Of a DNA stretch of 64,000 nt, positions 53,557-64,000 are shown piece by piece. A program made the position numbers and the translations under genes. The notes under the pieces were generated by a model. That model did no database searches and was not told where the DNA came from. It saw only the letters and a program-made list of their open reading frames with translations. How positions within the stretch are numbered: the first letter of the stretch is position 1; every line of letters starts with the position of its first letter. This DNA is from Schizochytrium sp. TIO01 (lineage: Eukaryota; Sar; Bigyra; Thraustochytrida; Thraustochytriidae): the NCBI GenBank assembly GCA_004764695.1, contig SMSO01000025.1, positions 5,000,862-5,064,861 on the forward strand. Direction: 5' to 3'.

Positions 53557-56199
53557 TTTGCAAATGTAGAAGTAAACCCAATCTAGAGTTCTTAAGTGGA
53601 TATGGATTGTTCTAGCCTTGGCTCGAATGCTGTTTTGATTATTTGGTCCAATAGAAAACCGTAGACATTTTCGGGACATACGACTATACCTTCAGGACTG
53701 GCGAGAAGGTATGACCAGCATTATATGAACAAACAGTGCTATGTTTGTAGTGGAACACTTATGAATAAGACATCGATAAGATTAAGTTGCAAGGCCAATT
53801 TAAGATACCCAATTCCATTGCTTCTTGTTCAAGAATCATCAACATTCAACTGGCAGCTCGGCGTAAATATTGATTTTGAGAAATCATCTTGAGTTTGAAA
53901 GTAGGCATAGGTGGAACTCTCAATTAAAGGATGAAAATCCATGATCCGTGAGATCTATGAACCTCGAAATGAAATTTTATCAAGGGACTTGGTTCCTCAG
54001 ATTTATTTACTATGTGGTTGTAGTTCTCCAATATTTCACAGAGCAAATATGTGACGATATTCGGTTGATAGCTCCGAAAGACTAAGAGTGTAAGTAAATG
54101 AATAGTATCGACCATTCTGGTATATTTTGTTCTTTGATTTGTTAGGTAAAGAGTAAACTGTAAAGTTTTCTTTGAGAAATTACCCGTTTAGAGTGGGCTA
54201 ATTGAACCTTAAAATCCATTATTTTATTCGAAAGAACAAGCTGGTTACTTTCTGAGTAACTTTAGTCTTAGGTTGCTGTTGTCAAGTTGTGAGCGTGCGA
54301 GTGTGCGAAGTCCAGTGCAAGGTCCAACACTTTTAGCCTTTTATTGACTCGTCTGGGAGGACTCCTTTGCTGGCTAGTGTACCGCAACCAGTTGTTTATT
54401 GAAGAGTTGCCAAGAGGAACCATCTATATAAACTTGAATTTAATGATTAAAAAGTAAAAATCATGAAAAGGAAACAAGTTGAATTGATTGTCCTGAACCT
54501 GGTCAATATAAGCTCTCAAGGTTCCAACAGTTGAATCAAGAACCAATGTAATATTTTGTCATTGTAAAATTCCCTGTCGCGTACATGTAGATTCAATCAA
54601 GTCTCTACTTCGAATCAAGCCAATGCGATAGGACAATGAATTTGAAAGCATTGGATAAAATTTATCATTACGCGTTGAGCCACGGCCCAGATAATAAAAA
54701 GTATATAATCACCGTGGGTAGGTATGTTCTATATTTCAAATACAAGTATAAAGCCATCCCAATATGTTGAAGTTTCGTACCGGTTGCAACAAATATAAAT
54801 TATGCGTGCTAGACAAGGGAGGAGCCGGCCGAGTTTCGAACAAGAATCACTAAATGGAGATTGTGAAGTAGAATGGAAAAGAAATACGATACTGAGTGGC
54901 TTTGTTTGAGTAACAGGAGGTAACTTGAGTAACTCACTTGATCAATAAGCAAATGAGGCTCGGTTTTTAATCTGCGGGGCTGGAGGTGTAGTATTTATTT
55001 CAAAAGAAACTTAAGAAAGAAACGAGTATGGATGTATGAATATGTTGAACAAATCTTCGAAAGAATGTTATGGCAGGCCTCGATAAAATTTCAAACAGGC
55101 CTAGTACTAGTGAGGAGCTATACTTTAGGCAAAATCAGTAGTACAAGCAGCTCTCTTTATACGTTGTTTGGAGTGGTTAGCAACACTAGGTACTTGTTTG
55201 CTATTAGTAAAAGGTAGTACCAGATGGAATTTCTTCGTTTGAAATTTCAACTTGTATTCATTCTTCCGTGTGTCTGCAAGAGTCGTTGTCATTGCTATGT
55301 AGAAAAACATTCCTTGAGCATTACTGGGTACTAGGATGGTTACACAAATTATTATAATGCAACGTATTCTTGCCTTCTTTGTTGCTATCCCAATATCATA
55401 AAATTAGAATTTTCCTATTTCAGACATTTTACAAGATGCGCAGTACTAGGTAGGTAGGCACCGAGGTAGGCATGAATATGCGACGGCTGACCGAGTGTCT
55501 GACTGTCGAATGGTGATGAACACATTGAGGAACTTTTCGTATCGAACAATACAATCACGAGATAATTGTGGTAACGTTAGGTCCCGAAATCTTGCTGTCC
55601 ACAAGCTGGCTTTTCACATCTAATAGTCTTTTTGAAGCCTGCACTTGTGATGCATTCATGACGCAGATTTCGCTGCCAGCCGTTTGACAAACGATCCCAA
55701 AGCTCTATTCGTATCTCAGAAGATTTTATCATTCCAGGGTTGTCTATTCTTCGCAGCGGGTAGGTAACTAACTACCTACATCTCCTTTTGTTGAAATATT
55801 GCAGGTAGGAGGAGGGTGTCTATCTACAGGACAAACCCAAGTACCTAGTATCTGCCTAGGTACCTAGCTTCTAAGCATCATTCGGCACGCGCTTTCTTGT
55901 CACCTCCTCTCCTTTCAAGGAGGCAACAAACCCTACCCTGAGTTTCCCCCTGCCGACCACCCACGGCGGTGCCACGAGGCATCCGCAGCAATCATAATCA
56001 CTGCACTCATTCTCCACTCGTCTCTTCAAGTTGCTACTTCCACAACAGCGCTCACCACTGCTTCCGCCAGTCCGTGTTTACATCAAGCTACCTATTGTCC
56101 TCCAAAGTAGTCAGATATGAGTATTTCAGTCTACTACACGAAGAAGTGAAAACGCGAGAGTGCCTTGAATTCCTTGAAGCACCTCACGCACCATCCTTC

Positions 56200-56245
56200 T
56201 TATCATCATCATCACCGTCATCGTCATCATCATCATCATCTTCAT
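56200..56245. repeat. (ATC)n trinucleotide array
   Basis: About 14 imperfect TCA/ATC units. Confidence 0.85.
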
Positions 56246-56559
56246 ATCACACCAAACGAGATCGTGATCATATCCCATCCATCCACATGTATTGATTGCC
56301 ACGAAGCCTCAATCCCATATGTGTACCTAGCCAGCTAAATGAATGATGCATTTCAGGTCAGGTCCGCTTCTTTTGTGCGCACATAACGGGGCGCCATTTC
56401 TGCCAAAAGCTGCGGATTTGGTGGTGCGGAAGAAGGGTGTTTGGCATAAAAGTGCGACAGGTCCCATCCATCCATCCATCCACCCACCCACCCATATATT
56501 CACCCATCAATTGAGGTCATCCATCAACCATTTCAACCAAACTAATCTCCGCCTCTGCG

Positions 56560-56618
56560 TTGATTGATTGATTGATTGATTGAATCATTGATTGATTGAT
56601 TGAATCATTGATTGAATG
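56560..56618. repeat. (GATT)n array
   Basis: Interrupted GATT units with AATC junctions that create small inverted repeats. Confidence 0.85.
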
Positions 56619-57929
56619 ATGTATTTACGTATGTGCGCTCGCAGTATCTTTCCTCCATCGTTTGCCACATCTACCACTTATTATGGATAGATTTCTAACT
56701 CACAAACCAAAACTTGGCCACCTTTCTCGCGCTTTTCTCTTCTCTAATTCTTGAGCCGCAGAAAGAAGCAGACCTGCTCTTCTCCGTCTCTGCTCCGCTG
56801 GTATCTGCTCAGAAGTCGCTTCTTTCCGCGATCCCAGAGCCGATGGTCTCGCAGTCTGGACTTGCGAATCGTGTCTTCAAAGGCGAATATAAAGAAATGG
56901 GACCATCCATCACATTCGCTCTCTTTCTCTCTTTCTTTTTATCCGAAAAGCAAAACAAAAAAAAAAGGATTGCATCTTTCAAATATCATTTTCCCCCATT
57001 CTATTTTGCTTTCAAAATGAAATCGAAAACAATGTGCGGATTTAAACTAAAATCGATTTATTTGTTTATAAAAATAAATAAATAAAATAAAATAAAGTAA
57101 AATGTGCTCCCTGGGTTTATCAAATATATATAATGGATTGAAATGGAAAGAGGAAAAAAGAGATTGTTAAAATAAAATAAAAAATAGTAGCCGAAGTGGG
57201 TTTGTCCTACTAAATAAGTAAGTTAATAAAAAAACTTCGTGGAAAGGAAAAGAAAAGGAAAGGAAAGAAAAGAAAGCTATTCTTTGCTGGCTGGCTTTCG
57301 CGGTATATTGAGTGGCTTTATTTATCCATTTAGATAATCAGCTGTTTGTACAAAAATATGGAAAAGGGGGGAAAAGAGTTACTCCTCAATATCTTTGAGT
57401 AACATGCATCCCCGGCCCACGAATGTGGTGCGCCAGACTCGAGTCTGAATGATGACTGAGTTGCCAGCGCTAACTAAATAAGAGAATAAGTGAGTTGAAA
57501 AAACTGATAAATAAAAAATGAGTGAGTGGGTACAGCAAGTTTTAGTGGACTGATATCTTTACGCTCCTCTATTCTTTATTGCCGACTGCGCTGCATTACG
57601 TTCCACATCCGTGAATATCAATGTTTCTACGTTTTGTGCGGATCCCTTTCCTTTAGGGTTTGAGGACTTTTGAAGGAAAGCCGATGAAAACAGACTCGAG
57701 AAAGAAAAATACAGAAGAGCAGCACTTACTCACAGCTTTTGCAGCCTATAATGCTGTATCATGGGGAAAATATTATTCGACTATTTTCTTCTCTTGCAAA
57801 CATATAGTATATTTTAAATCAACAAAAAAAAGTATTTAAAAAAATCATCATCATGAATTTGAATACTTTAAAACCTTTTATTTTAATGAAAGTAAATAAA
57901 GCAAAAGTAAATATTATTTTAACTCAACA

Positions 57930-58170
57930 CTCTCTTTCCAATACCACAACCCTAGGGACGTTATCCGAAGGTCCCTTCCACGAGCCTCCTGTAGGCACTG
58001 CAGCTTCCCAAAATACGGCAGAGTTATACGAGACATTCTGCTTTAGTCTCCTCCAGGGGGCGTCCCATGTTCCCACAGCAGAACCCCGGTGATTGACCCG
58101 TACCAATTCTTCTAGGGTCGTCCGTGAGGGAACAGGAGAAGGAGAACGCCTAAGCCTTTCATGCCGAGTC
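57930..58170. other. GC-rich island, possible non-coding RNA
   Basis: A roughly 240-bp block of about 50% GC inside very AT-rich DNA. It has a six-pair stem AGGGAC/GTCCCT (57954-57959 with 57971-57976, 11-nt loop). The minus-strand frame at 57924-58106 is 60 codons and has no recognisable feature. Identity unknown. Confidence 0.3.
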
Positions 58171-59035
58171 CTAAGCGTTGAAAGTTACATATACACCTAC
58201 CTATCTGAGCATCAATTGTTTTTTAAAATTAAAATGATTATATTTATTTGTATTTCTGAAAATAAAATGTATCGAAGTACCTTCAACTATCTCTGTTGAA
58301 GGCGCAAGCTGAGGTCCCTTCAGCGCACAGGCCGAGGCTCGCAAGAGCCTTTTGCATTCGGCTTCTCGCGTTCGGACTCGCAAATAAACAACCAAACAAC
58401 CAAACACAGAACCAAACAAACTTGCGAGATTCAATTTTCAAGATTCAAGATTCGAGCGAGCAAGATTCGAGCACGCCATCTTGAAAAGGAGGGAGCGCCG
58501 CTCTCTTTTCTGAAATCCGCTTAGATTCACTCAAACAACCTTGGCAATTGTACCCAATGCTCAGTGCGCTGTTGTTACCTTGGTATCTATGTTTATATGT
58601 ATGTGCGAGTGAGTGTGCGCTCCGTTCGGGATTCTCAGTCCATGCCACGATATTGTACATGTTGATTGGTTGATTGTTTGATTCATTGGTTGATTGTCCA
58701 GCATAATCTAGGACTTCACCTCCACCATCGCGAACCACCTTATCGCAGCCCTTATCCTCGACGGTCGATTTATACGCCATCGTTGATTTATCGCCTCATC
58801 GCCGCTTTTTTATCCATTGTCGCTTTCGCACCGCTTTGTGATCCACTCATAAGCCATAGCTTATGATCGCTTTGTGGTCTCAACGTATCGATCAACTTAT
58901 CGTCTTCGATCGCATTGTCATCCCATCGATTCGCCATAGTAAGCACCGGTGTCTCCTCAAACCAGGGTGCTGGCGCATGGCTGGTCGCGCCTGCTTCCAA
59001 TCCGCCCAAACCGTCATTGACAGCCTCTTCCTACC

Positions 59036-59062
59036 TCAAGCAAGCAAGCAAGCAAGCAAGCC
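59036..59062. repeat. (CAAG)n array
   Basis: About six CAAG units, then CCTG and further CAAG. Confidence 0.85.
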
Positions 59063-60709
59063 TGCAAGCAAGCCCTTTCACGAGGTCCAAACCCTGTCTG
59101 CGCAGAACAAGAGGCTCATTCTCTTTCGAGGCGCCTATCTCTCAATCCACTGATCAAAGAGAGGACCCGAACAGAGACGACAACAGAGATGGAGATGGAG
59201 GTTAATACCTCTGGGGTGTCAAATGCCACAGAAGGAACGCTCGCTTTGAGGGCGGCCTAATCATCGCTGTATCGATGAACGAATGAACGCGTGAATCACT
59301 TCAATGAATGAATCCATTAACGGGAGGAGGCGGCACCAGCGGGAAGAAGGCTCTGCGCCGCTCGAGTGCAGGCGGAGGGCCGTTCCTCTGGCTGCCCCGC
59401 CTGCCCGCCTGCAGGTGAGGCGGCGCACTCTCCTCCGCCCGCTTCGAGTCGCCTGCCGCTGATTTCGCGCGCAGGCGACCATCTCGAGCGCGTCCTGGCG
59501 CTTCCAGTGATCGACACGAAGTAAGTGAGTGAGGAGGTAAGTAAATCGATGATTGAGGGAGTGAGTGAGTGAGTGAATGAACGTCGCCTTTCAAGTTCTT
59601 CTCTGCTTCTTGTTATAACCTGCTTAGGTAAATAATCGTTCATTATTTTTGGAGGATGATGATTGTTGTTATTTCATTTCTGAAGATATTCAACCAAATT
59701 GAGCTTAGTTAGTAGTGCCTAGTAGGCCAATAGCACTAGCAAAGGCGGTAATTACATTTTGGAGTCCCAAATCTGATCTCCAGAGCTCATGAGAGAGGCG
59801 GCGTCCAGGCTTGAAAACGAGGCCAGAAAGCAACCCCGGGCAGCGCCTTCCTTCTGCGCTGTAATCGCAGCAGACACGGGCTTAAGCCCGGGCTTGAGCT
59901 TGAATCCATCAATCAATCAATCATTCATTCATTCATTCATTCATTCAATCGACGGGCCAAAATCAAAGTTCGACGGATACTACAATGAGAAAGTGTGACG
60001 GATATGATGAAGTAAATTCACAAGCGGTTGAAACTTGGCGGGTCACTGCCGGATACAAGTAACCCCTGCTTTTCTGAGCAATTTGTATCAACTTCAGAGG
60101 TCTCACAAGCGCATCTTTCGGTGTCGGGTTCCTGGCACCATTTGTCTTCTTCGTGCGCGAAGTTCAAGCAAATTCTTGAAGACCGACGACTTCTTTGGCT
60201 GCCGCCGAGGCCTCAGGCTTCGTGCCTGAGCGGGGTCTCCAGCTTCGAAGTCGAGATCCCTGGGCACAGCGCGTCGCGGCCACTGCGTCTATCGGTCCTC
60301 AACCGTCGCCGGCTCCGATCTTGGCTTTCGGTCTCAAGTTCCGCTTCTTTCGGGTTGTTGCTTTGACCATGATCTGTCTGTCTGTTGTTGTCTTCCGGTG
60401 CGTTCGCTCGCTCTTCTCTCGTCAGTTGCTTGCCCCTGTACTCCGCTCATTTTAGCTCCATACAAGTTGAACATCAACCCATTCCAGAGTGGTATCGATC
60501 AAGTGCATTTGTCGCCTGCAGATTCCGTTCTACTCGTTCCGCGCCGCCGTTGGAAAAACAAAACGAACAGCCCAAACCGGAAAGAACTCTGTCTCAGAGT
60601 TATCATCGCTTCGTTGACTGCTGCCGTTGTTCTTCTTCTGCTCGCCGTTCTTCGCGCTGTTCTTCGCCGTTGACCGCCACCGGTTTCGGCCTCGGGCCAC
60701 TCCTCGAGC

Positions 60710-60746
60710 AGCCAGCAGCAGCAGCAGCAGCTGCAGCAGCAGCAGT
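60710..60746. repeat. Short (CAG)n tract in a GC-rich island
   Basis: About twelve AGC/CAG units with one CTG interruption, in a GC-rich block (60180-60870) whose frames open at non-ATG codons. Not supported as coding. Confidence 0.7.
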
Positions 60747-60880
60747 TAATTTCCTCGCGGCGGCGGGCGGCTGCCAGCAGGAGACCCTGCGAGGCAGCGC
60801 GGCCTGCGTGGGGAAGCGGCTTGGGGCCTCATCTCGCGTCGGCCTCGGGCTCGCGCTCCAAATGTGAAGGACATTCAAGT

Positions 60881-61040
60881 TTCAAATTCGAATTCCAACT
60901 CAACTCAAATTCGAATTGGAATTGGAATTGGAATTTGAATTCGGGTTTGGATTCGAGGATTTGAATTCCGCAAATTCAAATTCGAGTTCCGCAAATTCAA
61001 ATTCGAATTCCGCAAATTCAAATTCGAGTTTGAATTCGAG
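60881..61040. repeat. AATTCGAATT-rich repeat with three 21-bp tandem copies
   Basis: Dense overlapping palindromes built from GAATTC and TTCGAA words. A 21-bp unit beginning TTCCGCAAATTC starts at 60966, 60987 and 61008. The left half is a looser GGAATT hexamer repeat. Confidence 0.9.
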
Positions 61041-61479
61041 TACTCCTTCGTCCAATCCGGCTTCGCTGGAGGGTTAGTTCTTCTCTAGCTAGAGCTAGCT
61101 TGCTTGCTTTCTCTATAAGCAGCATCTTCGAAGAGCCTTGGCTAGCTAGTTCGCCTTTCAATGAGGGTTGGGACCTGTCTTCAATGCGTTTTCCAGCGTT
61201 CGAGAGGATAGGATAGAGAGGTCCTTTTTTTTTCAAACATGGCGTTTTATGCATGATGAACGAACGAATGAATGAATGAGTGAGTGAGTGAATGAATTTA
61301 TCCACCATTGCGGTATTTAGGGAGGGAGGTAAGCGGGAGCAAAGAGCGATTGATTAATCTGGCTCGAGCTTGAAAAGCCCAAGCTGCTAAAAGAATGAAG
61401 CTTTTCATTTAGGCCTTTATTCATTTTCATTTTCTTTTCCATTCACTTTGGAAAATAGCAGAGTAATGATAAGAATTTT

Positions 61480-61905
61480 CAAGGGACGGGCTCTGTCTGG
61501 GCAGTGTGGGGAGAGGCGCCAGCGACTGAGGAAACAACGAGCGCCTCACCAGTCAGGCGCAGCAGAGGAGAGCTGTGTGGTCCCTCAGAGGGTTGGCACT
61601 GAGCCGCGTAGGAGGGCGAAAACGCAGTGGGCTGAGTTGATTGAGGCCGAGAGAGAATCCCACGGTTCACCCACCGAGAAGAAGTTCTCTCTGAAGCGCA
61701 AGGACCAGAGGAGAGAAACTTGCGTTCGAAACTATCTTTTCTCCCCTCTCGATCGAGTGGTCTGTGGGAGGCACAAAGCCAGTGGACCTCGGAGGAGAGT
61801 AGCGGACCAGGCCACTGAACGGCTGCGGGAAATGATGTTCAAAGAACCAGGGGGCTGGTTCCACGATTTCTTGTCACCCGCTCGAGATTCAAATCCCTGC
61901 TATTA
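61480..61905 (+). ncRNA. Candidate structured RNA in a GC-rich island
   Basis: A block of about 425 bp at well over 50% GC is bounded on both sides by AT-rich sequence. Three stems are visible: 61707-61718 with 61738-61749 (11 of 12 pairs), 61780-61785 with 61812-61817 (6 pairs), and 61844-61850 with 61855-61861 (7 pairs, GGGG tetraloop). The alternative is protein coding: an ATG frame from 61466 runs 146 codons, very Arg-rich and without a domain, ending ARDSNPCY. Strand and class are unknown; no match to RNase P, MRP, SRP or U RNAs was recognised. Confidence 0.28.
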
Positions 61906-62461
61906 AAAAAAAATGTTTACATACTACTATTATTTGAAATTTTGAAAAGAAAACAATAAAGAAAAAAGAAAAAAGAAGAAAGATAAAAAGACCCCGAAGG
62001 AAGCAATTGTGATATGCAGGAAGAAGGAAAAAAAGAGAAAGAACCCTTTCTTTCTAAAGTTCTTTTCAGGTGTGTTTTTTCAACCAGGTGGTTGGATATT
62101 TATTGTTATGTATTGTTGTTTGTTTTATCTGCAAGGAACGCCGGTTCTCTTCCTTCTCTGCGCTCTTTCCCTTATTTCGACCCAAAAGCTCAGCATTGGA
62201 CAGCTCAACCGGTCTACTGTAGCTCCCTCATCAAAAGCGCGCGGGCCGATACCATTATGCTTTCATTGGCTCCGCAGGCACCATTCCGAAGAAGGCCAAA
62301 CAGCCAGCGCTAGGTCCTTATTACCTGCCTATGCACTCTCGTCCATTTACTATATGTTGTTTTAAAGTTAAAATAAATATGTGTTTAGAGGCCGTTGTTT
62401 TCAACAGTACTTTTATGTAAAGTAATAAAAAGAAAAAAGTAAGTTTTTAGTTTGTTTTGTA

Positions 62462-62487
62462 CACATACATACATACATACATACATG
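62462..62487. repeat. (ACAT)n array
   Basis: About six ACAT units. Confidence 0.85.
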
Positions 62488-62758
62488 TACGGTGGATGCT
62501 TCCATGGCAGGGAAAAAACAGAGGAGTCTCTCGTATGCATGCATATAGATATATGTATGTATAAACAGAGGAGCCCTTCGATATTCATCTTCGTTTCTAA
62601 CGCTTTTTATTTTATTTGGTTTCAAAACTAGCTAGCGGATAAGTAAATATTCATTCAAAGTAGCCTAAAAGACTAGTGAGTACCTACTAACTATCACGGG
62701 CGCCGTGAAAAGATACAGAAGGAGGAACCTTTCTTTCTGCCTTTGTCTCTCCCTCTGT

Positions 62759-62759
62759 G

Positions 62760-62856
<97 letters not shown>

Positions 62857-62857
62857 C
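62759..62857. repeat. (TATC)n array
   Basis: About 24 perfect TATC units, translated as IYLS repeats in the plus frames. Confidence 0.95.
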
Positions 62858-63325
62858 TGGCTCTGCCTGTGGACAGAACTGCTTGCCCAAGGCGACTGAT
62901 CTCGAGCCTCGCGCTTTCCCTCTCCGGGCACCTGTCGGCTTTTCGAGGCCCGCAGCAGAAGAAGCAGCGGCAGGAGACCAGCTCGAGGCAGTTTTGTTGT
63001 TCGAATCAAAGGCAGCAAACAAAGCAAGAGATTAGAAAGAAAGAAAGACATGAGAAAGAAAGAATGAAAGAGTGGTTGCTCCATTTAATTTTAATTTTAA
63101 TTTTTTCATTCATCCATTCACTCACTCATTATCTTCTTAGTTTTTGGCTTGATCGGGGAGACGGTGGTTTTTACGCTGCGGCAAAGAAACCAACAAACTG
63201 AAAGGAAGGTGGCGAATGCAAATGTTTGTTTTCGTTCGTTCATAGAGAAAGAGAAATGAAAGAAAGCAGAATAAACTCATTCTTCCAGCGCAACGAAGGC
63301 GGAGCAAACGCGATATAATAATACT

Positions 63326-63369
63326 AAATGAATGAATGAATGAATGAATGAATGAATGAATGAATGAAT
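63326..63369. repeat. (AATG)n array
   Basis: About eleven AATG units. Confidence 0.9.
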
Positions 63370-64000
63370 TAGAGTAGAACCAAGAGGAAGATGCCTCATG
63401 AAACGAGGACAGCGCCGCAAATAAGCAGTCGAAGCTTCACTACCGAAGAAACGAGCTTTAGCTTTCTTGAAGCGCTCACTCACTGCCTCGGGCTCAGTGC
63501 TTTGTACCTTTCACTCGCGAAAGAGTGGACTTGAACGCAGAAGTGGAAAGGAATCCCCGCTCTTCGGAAGGTTTCGTTTGATTTAGTTCTTTTGAGTTGC
63601 AGGCTGAAGAGAAGAGAAGAAGAAGAAGGTAGAATACCACTAGGCATGCAGACTAACCAACCCAGTAACCAACTAAGTAGCTAACTAACCAACTAGCTAA
63701 CTAGCTAGCAATCCAACTAAGTAATTTTTAGTTTTAGTTTAAAAGAAGGATGAAAAAGAAAATACTTTACCTGTAAAGAGTGTAAAGAGGAAAAAGCAAG
63801 CAAGTTTAAGGCCTTTGGAGACACCATAAAAGATGAGAGGACCAGAACTTACAATAAGCAGAAAGAAAAAAGACAGAAGGAAGTGACCCTCGGCTACTAG
63901 CTAGCTAGGGGTGTGTAGAGAGGTACCTAATGTCGAGCCAGAAAAAGCCAAGATAAAGATAGTCATACTTAGCATAATCAACCAGCTAAATTAAACTAAA

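Larger units (their letters stand above)
53557..64000. other. 10-kb gene desert with arrays and GC-rich islands
   Basis: No gene was supported in over 10 kb. The left part (53.6-55.9 kb) is AT-rich with TACCTA-type motifs near 55440-55870. The right part mixes tetranucleotide arrays with GC-rich islands near 57930-58170, 59320-59520, 60180-60870 and 61480-61905. Frames in the islands mostly open at non-ATG codons and are Arg/Ser/Ala-rich. The right edge (63650-63930) has CTAA/CTAG-rich repeats. Confidence 0.6.

Noticed and set aside
60385-60867. 160-codon frame with poly-Ala
   Set aside because: It opens at TTG, and the Ala run is another reading of a CAG-type repeat in GC-rich DNA.
61880-61905. 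Possible tRNA 3' half (GATTCAAATCCC)
   Set aside because: Position 53 is A, not G, and at least two of five T-stem pairs fail; kept only as a note on the candidate RNA island.
62743-63201. 152-codon IYLS-repeat frame
   Set aside because: Translation of the TATC microsatellite.

Overview
The window is nuclear DNA of a unicellular eukaryote. It has few genes for its length, long AT-rich gaps full of microsatellites, few introns (all GT-AG) and no operon-like packing. A complete HYDIN gene implies a motile cilium. Few introns, a HYDIN gene, and modules ending in a KYGPEP-type motif (widespread in protists) best fit a heterotrophic stramenopile. A thraustochytrid-like labyrinthulomycete is my best guess, but no marker gene proves it.

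Layout. 1-4.1 kb: no gene seen. 4.2-5.9 kb (+): MATE-family transporter with one 142-nt intron. 6.3-6.6 kb (-): possible small coiled-coil protein. 7.7-9.3 kb (+): UDP-N-acetylhexosamine pyrophosphorylase. 10.6-12.4 kb (-): poly-Q/PH/SAM protein, probably with a 42-nt first exon. 12.4-19.7 kb: gene desert. 19.7-22.1 kb (+): protein with seven IQ motifs. 22.8-24.75 kb (-): DENR/Tma22-type translation factor with an unusual N-terminus of three repeated modules and a 44-nt first exon. 25.4-26.4 kb (+): TRM7/FTSJ1-type tRNA ribose methyltransferase, divergent from DENR. 27.5-29.2 kb: weak small ORFs. 29.25-30.2 kb (+): EI24-like membrane protein. 31.0-32.2 kb (-): Ser/Thr kinase. 32.3-37.2 kb: microsatellite desert. 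37.2-51.65 kb (-): HYDIN, one uninterrupted 4,814-codon frame. 52.7-53.6 kb (+): ankyrin-repeat protein. 53.6-64 kb: desert with tetranucleotide arrays and several GC-rich islands.

The genes do not form one pathway. Two themes recur. One is the cilium or cytoskeleton: HYDIN certainly, the IQ protein possibly. The other is translation: DENR and the TRM7-like enzyme share a 651-bp divergent intergenic region. UAP makes UDP-GlcNAc for glycans and anchors. I recognised no rRNA, tRNA, CRISPR array or autonomous transposon. The most unusual items are the DENR domain architecture, the intronless HYDIN with a degenerate nucleotide-kinase-like region, and a GC island at 61.5-61.9 kb with several good hairpins that may be a structured RNA.
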